In this document: one piece after another, positions 5,254-7,563 of the stretch | How positions within the stretch are numbered: the first letter of the stretch is position 1 | Layout of the letters: each line of letters begins with the position of its first letter | DNA from: DASRSS01 sp035656335 | GTDB taxonomy: Bacteria; Actinomycetota; Actinomycetes; Mycobacteriales; Jatrophihabitantaceae | Direction: 5' to 3' | NCBI GenBank assembly: GCA_035656335.1 | Contig: DASRSS010000030.1 | Coordinates: 1 to 7,563 of the forward strand | DNA length: 7,563 nt | Notes under the pieces: generated by a model | Told to the model about the DNA's origin: nothing | Database searches by the model: none | The model's input: the letters and a program-made list of their open reading frames with translations, nothing else | Position numbers and translations under genes: made by a program

Positions 5254-7563
5254 CTCGCACCCCCAGGGAAGTCGGCACGTACAACGCCACCACGCAAACG
5301 CCTGCCACCATCGCCGTCTGACCAGCCGAGCCGCCCACGAAAGGTGAGCGGCGCGCCGGGCATGCGCCCCGCCGTGTAAAAAAGCACTTCCGTACGGCGG
5401 GGCGTAGGCCCGGCGCAGAGCGCCCAATCCGGTGCGCGGCTTTTCCCGGAGCTCGAACGACTCGATGGTGTCGCCGACCTTGATGTCGTTGTACGAGCCG
5501 AGCCCGATACCGCACTCGTACCCCTCCCGCACCTCGGTCGCGTCGTCCTTGAACCGCTTGAGCGAGTCGACGGTCAGGTTGTCGGCAACCACCGCGCCGT
5601 CGCGGATCAGGCGCGCCTTGGCGTTGCGCCGGATCAGGCCGCTGCGGACCAGCGAACCGGCCACGTTGCCCACGCGCGGCACGCGGAAGACCTCCCGGAC
5701 CTCCGCGGTACCGAGCTGCACCTCCTCGTACTCGGGCTTGAGCATGCCCTTGAGCGCGGCCTCGATCTCCTCGATGGCCTGGTAGATCACTGTGTAGTAC
5801 CGGATGTCCACGCCCTCGCGCTCGGCCGCCTCACGCGCCTTGCCCTCCGGGCGCACGTTGAAGCCGATCACGACAGCGTCGGACGCGATCGCCAGGTTGA
5901 TGTCGTTCTCGGTGATCGCGCCGACGCCGCGGCCGATGACCCGCAGCGACACCTCGGCCTTGTCCTCGCCGAGGTCGATGTTCATCAGCGAGTCCTCGAG
6001 CGCCTCGACCGAGCCGGACACGTCGCCCTTGATGATGAGGTTGAGCGACTGCACCTCGCCGGCCGCGAGCGCCTTGTCCAGGTCGTCCAGCGACACCCGA
6101 CGGCGCGAGGAGGCCAGCTGCGCGTTGCGCTCGCGGGCCGACCGCCGGTCGGCGATCTGCCGCGCGATACGGTCCTCCTCGACGACGAGGAACGAGTCGC
6201 CGGCACCGGGCACGGACGTGAGGCCGAGCACCTGAACCGGACGGGACGGGCCGGCCACGTCGACCGGGTCGCCGTTCTCGTCCAGCATGGCGCGGACGCG
6301 TCCGAACGCGTCGCCCGCGACCACCGAGTCGCCGACCTCCAGCGTGCCGCGCTGCACGAGCAGCGTGGCCACCGGCCCGCGGCCGCGGTCGAGCCGGGCC
6401 TCGATGACGATGCCCTGCGCGTCCTGGTCCGGGTTCGCCCGCAGGTCCAGCGCCGCGTCCGCGGTGAGCAGGATGCCTTCGAGCAGGCCGTCGATGTTGA
6501 TGTCGTTGCGCGCCGACACGTCGACGAACAGCGTGTCGCCGCCGTACTCCTCGGCGACCAGGCCGTACTCGGTGAGCTGCTGACGCACCTTCGCCGGGTT
6601 CGCACCCTCCTTGTCGATCTTGTTCACCGCGACCACGATCGGCACTTCGGCCGCCTGCGCGTGGTTGAGCGCCTCGATCGTCTGGGGCATCACGCCGTCG
6701 TCGGCCGCGACCACGAGCACCACGATGTCGGTGGTGGCCGCGCCGCGGGCACGCATGGCGGTGAACGCCTCGTGACCGGGGGTGTCGATGAACGTGATCG
6801 GCCGGTCGCTGCCCTCGTGCTCGACGTGCACCTGGTAGGCACCGATGTGCTGCGTGATGCCGCCGGCCTCGCCCGCGATCACGTTCGTCTTGCGGATCGC
6901 GTCCAGCAGACGGGTCTTACCGTGGTCGACGTGACCCATGACGGTCACCACCGGCGGCCGCGCGACGAGGTTCTCCTCCTCGCCCTCGTCCTCACCGAAG
7001 GACAGGTCGAACGACTCAAGCAGCTCGCGGTCCTCGTCCTCGGGACTGACGACCTGCACCTGGTAGTTCAGCTCGGCGCCGAGCAGCTGCAGGGTGTCCT
7101 CGTTCACCGACTGCGTGGCGGTGACCATCTCGCCCAGGTGGAAAAGCACCTGCACGAGCGAGGCCGGCTCGCAGTTGATCCGCTCGGCGAAGTCGGACAG
7201 CGACGCGCCGCGGGGCAGCCGCAGCACCTGGCCGTTCCCGCGGGGGACCTGCACGCCGCCGATCGACGGCGCCGCCATGTTGTCGAACTCCTGGCGCCGC
7301 TGCTTCTTGCTCTTTCGGCCGCGGGCGGGACGTCCGCCCTGCCGGCCGAACGCGCCCGCAGTGCCCGCACGGCCACCACGGCCGCCGCCACCGCCGGGAC
7401 GGCCACCGGGGCCGCTGCGGTACGGACCACCGCCCGGGCCACCGGGACCACCGCCGGGAGCGCTGCGGTAGGGGCTGCCGCCACCCATGCCACCGCGGCC
7501 GCCCCCCGGGCCACCGGGACCGGAGCGCGGGCCGGCGCCGGGACCACCCGGACGTGAGCCGAA
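4954..7563 (-). CDS. infB: Translation initiation factor IF-2 (5'-partial), frame continuing into DUF503
   Basis: IF-2 is the GTPase that places initiator fMet-tRNA in the 30S P site and promotes 50S joining. The frame is open to the window edge, so the start codon lies outside and 869 residues are visible. In order: a Gly/Pro/Arg-rich low-complexity stretch (about 1-85); a basic RGRKSKKQRR patch; an IF2_N-type domain (about 106-175); an acidic linker; the G domain with GHVDHGKT (210-217), GGITQHIGA, DTPGH (260-264) and NKID (314-317); then domains II to IV. All nucleotide-binding motifs are intact. Family IF-2 proteins usually end near the motif reached here at about residue 711 (FELREKPRT, codon 5433-5431). 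Here no stop follows. The frame runs through 59 unusual codons and then a complete DUF503 sequence, stopping at 4954. The IF-2 identity is certain. Whether the cell makes the fused protein is not. Confidence 0.95.
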   Translation of the reverse strand, partial: FGSRPGGPGAGPRSGPGGPGGGRGGMGGGSPYRSAPGGGPGGPGGGPYRSGPGGRPGGGGGRGGRAGTAGAFGRQGGRPARGRKSKKQRRQEFDNMAAPSIGGVQVPRGNGQVLRLPRGASLSDFAERINCEPASLVQVLFHLGEMVTATQSVNEDTLQLLGAELNYQVQVVSPEDEDRELLESFDLSFGEDEGEEENLVARPPVVTVMGHVDHGKTRLLDAIRKTNVIAGEAGGITQHIGAYQVHVEHEGSDRPITFIDTPGHEAFTAMRARGAATTDIVVLVVAADDGVMPQTIEALNHAQAAEVPIVVAVNKIDKEGANPAKVRQQLTEYGLVAEEYGGDTLFVDVSARNDINIDGLLEGILLTADAALDLRANPDQDAQGIVIEARLDRGRGPVATLLVQRGTLEVGDSVVAGDAFGRVRAMLDENGDPVDVAGPSRPVQVLGLTSVPGAGDSFLVVEEDRIARQIADRRSARERNAQLASSRRRVSLDDLDKALAAGEVQSLNLIIKGDVSGSVEALEDSLMNIDLGEDKAEVSLRVIGRGVGAITENDINLAIASDAVVIGFNVRPEGKAREAAEREGVDIRYYTVIYQAIEEIEAALKGMLKPEYEEVQLGTAEVREVFRVPRVGNVAGSLVRSGLIRRNAKARLIRDGAVVADNLTVDSLKRFKDDATEVREGYECGIGLGSYNDIKVGDTIESFELREKPRTGLGALRRAYAPPYGSAFLHGGAHARRAAHLSWAARLVRRRWWQAFAWWRCTCRLPWGCELVVGVLVADLLLGDVRSLKEKRSVVRPIVAELRRRFEVAAAETGDQELYRRAEIAVSVVSGDHRHVVEVLDGCERMLADRPETELLSIRRRMLDDDDLD
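5260..5264 (-). promoter_or_regulatory. Putative ribosome binding site of the DUF503 gene
   Basis: GGGGG on the minus strand lies 6 bases before the TTG at 5253. It is inside the uninterrupted IF-2 frame, so its use would give a free DUF503 protein in addition to any fusion. The match is only partial to AGGAGG. Confidence 0.4.
5353..5416. repeat. 64-base imperfect palindrome (23-bp arms, 18-base loop) at the 3' end of infB
   Basis: The arms are 5353-5375 and 5394-5416. Twenty-one of 23 positions pair: nine perfect outer pairs (5353-5361 with 5408-5416), two mismatches around one pair, then eleven perfect inner pairs (5365-5375 with 5394-5404). The 18-base loop contains six A on the plus strand (5378-5383), which is T6 in the transcribed direction. 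The hairpin starts 15 bases after the last expected IF-2 codon. It could be a transcript-stabilising or attenuating 3' hairpin, or one copy of a dispersed REP- or MITE-like repeat. It is not a canonical intrinsic terminator, because the T tract lies in the loop instead of after the stem. No target-site duplication was evident. The structure is seen directly; its role is inferred. Confidence 0.8.
7275..7563 (-). repeat. Gly/Pro/Arg-rich low-complexity repeat in the IF-2 N-terminal region
   Basis: The encoded stretch is almost all Gly, Pro, Arg, Ser and Ala, with a repeated PYRSxPGG unit (nucleotides around 7450-7473 and 7402-7425) and several PGG and GGG runs, ending in a basic GRKSKKQRR patch. 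Disordered, repeat-rich N-terminal extensions before the IF2_N domain are usual in actinobacterial IF-2 and vary in length between strains. It continues beyond the window. Confidence 0.75.

Larger units (their letters stand above)
5254..5430 (-). other. Anomalous junction between IF-2 and DUF503, probably former non-coding spacer
   Basis: These 59 codons link the expected IF-2 end to the likely DUF503 start. They do not look like evolved coding sequence. Eighteen of 59 codons end in A or T, far more than in the flanking genes. Six Trp and three Cys codons appear, whereas I see no Trp in the 711 visible IF-2 residues. Rare codons TTA and AGA are present. The peptide is Arg/Trp-rich and resembles no domain I recognise. 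All three minus-strand frames are open here: the next stops in the other two frames are at about 5217 and 5198. The segment carries the large palindrome at 5353-5416 and the putative ribosome binding site of the DUF503 gene. It reads best as an intergenic spacer that happens to lack stops. Confidence 0.65.

Noticed and set aside
5353..5416. Canonical intrinsic terminator after infB
   Set aside because: The T tract is in the loop, not directly after the stem, and the 3' arm is followed by GC-rich sequence.
5401..5460. Sequencing or assembly indel hiding the infB stop
   Set aside because: All three minus-strand frames are open for about 200 bases here, so one indel would not give a stop near the normal IF-2 end. 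A substitution in the stop codon itself cannot be excluded.
5198..5515. Alternative minus-strand frame over the infB 3' end with a hydrophobic segment
   Set aside because: It overlaps conserved IF-2 codons out of frame and has no family resemblance. It was kept only as the possible -1 frameshift product.
6661..7557. Plus-strand open frame antisense to the IF-2 N-terminal half
   Set aside because: It is a shadow of the IF-2 G domain and Gly-rich region, ending in Thr/Ala/Gly repeats complementary to the IF-2 repeats.

Overview
The window is chromosomal DNA from a high-GC actinomycete. The evidence is GC-rich codon third positions, GTG and TTG starts, long spurious antisense reading frames, and the familiar order of the actinobacterial translation-factor cluster. 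The IF-2, DUF503 and Mce-associated sequences look most like Pseudonocardiales or a related order, but that placement is from general impression and was not searched. All real genes lie on the minus strand, so transcription runs from high to low coordinates.

In transcription order the window holds: infB (translation initiation factor IF-2; 5' end outside the window), a small DUF503/YlxP-type gene, rbfA (30S maturation factor), a membrane-anchored Mce-associated-like protein, a DinF-type MATE transporter, truB (tRNA pseudouridine-55 synthase) and ribF (riboflavin kinase/FAD synthetase). After ribF come about 227 non-coding bases with small palindromes up to the window edge. From rbfA to truB the genes overlap by 4 to 8 bases (ATGA at rbfA/Mce-like and MATE/truB, 8 bases at Mce-like/MATE). 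Gaps of 16 and 22 bases flank that block. This is a compact, translationally coupled operon for ribosome assembly, initiation and tRNA modification with two membrane proteins embedded.

Most of the region is ordinary housekeeping sequence. Two places depart from the usual pattern. First, infB has no stop codon at its expected end (about 5431). The frame runs on through 59 atypical codons and straight into DUF503. All three minus-strand frames are open across this junction. A 64-base near-perfect palindrome (5353-5416) sits just beyond the expected end of IF-2, with a T6 tract in its loop. It looks like a repeat element or hairpin that replaced the infB stop. Second, the slot between rbfA and dinF, occupied by the phosphoesterase nrnA in M. 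tuberculosis, holds a gene for a protein with one membrane segment and two apparent copies of an Mce-associated (NTF2-like) domain.

I saw no phage, insertion sequence, CRISPR array, tRNA or rRNA, and nothing that makes a convincing case for a wholly new system.
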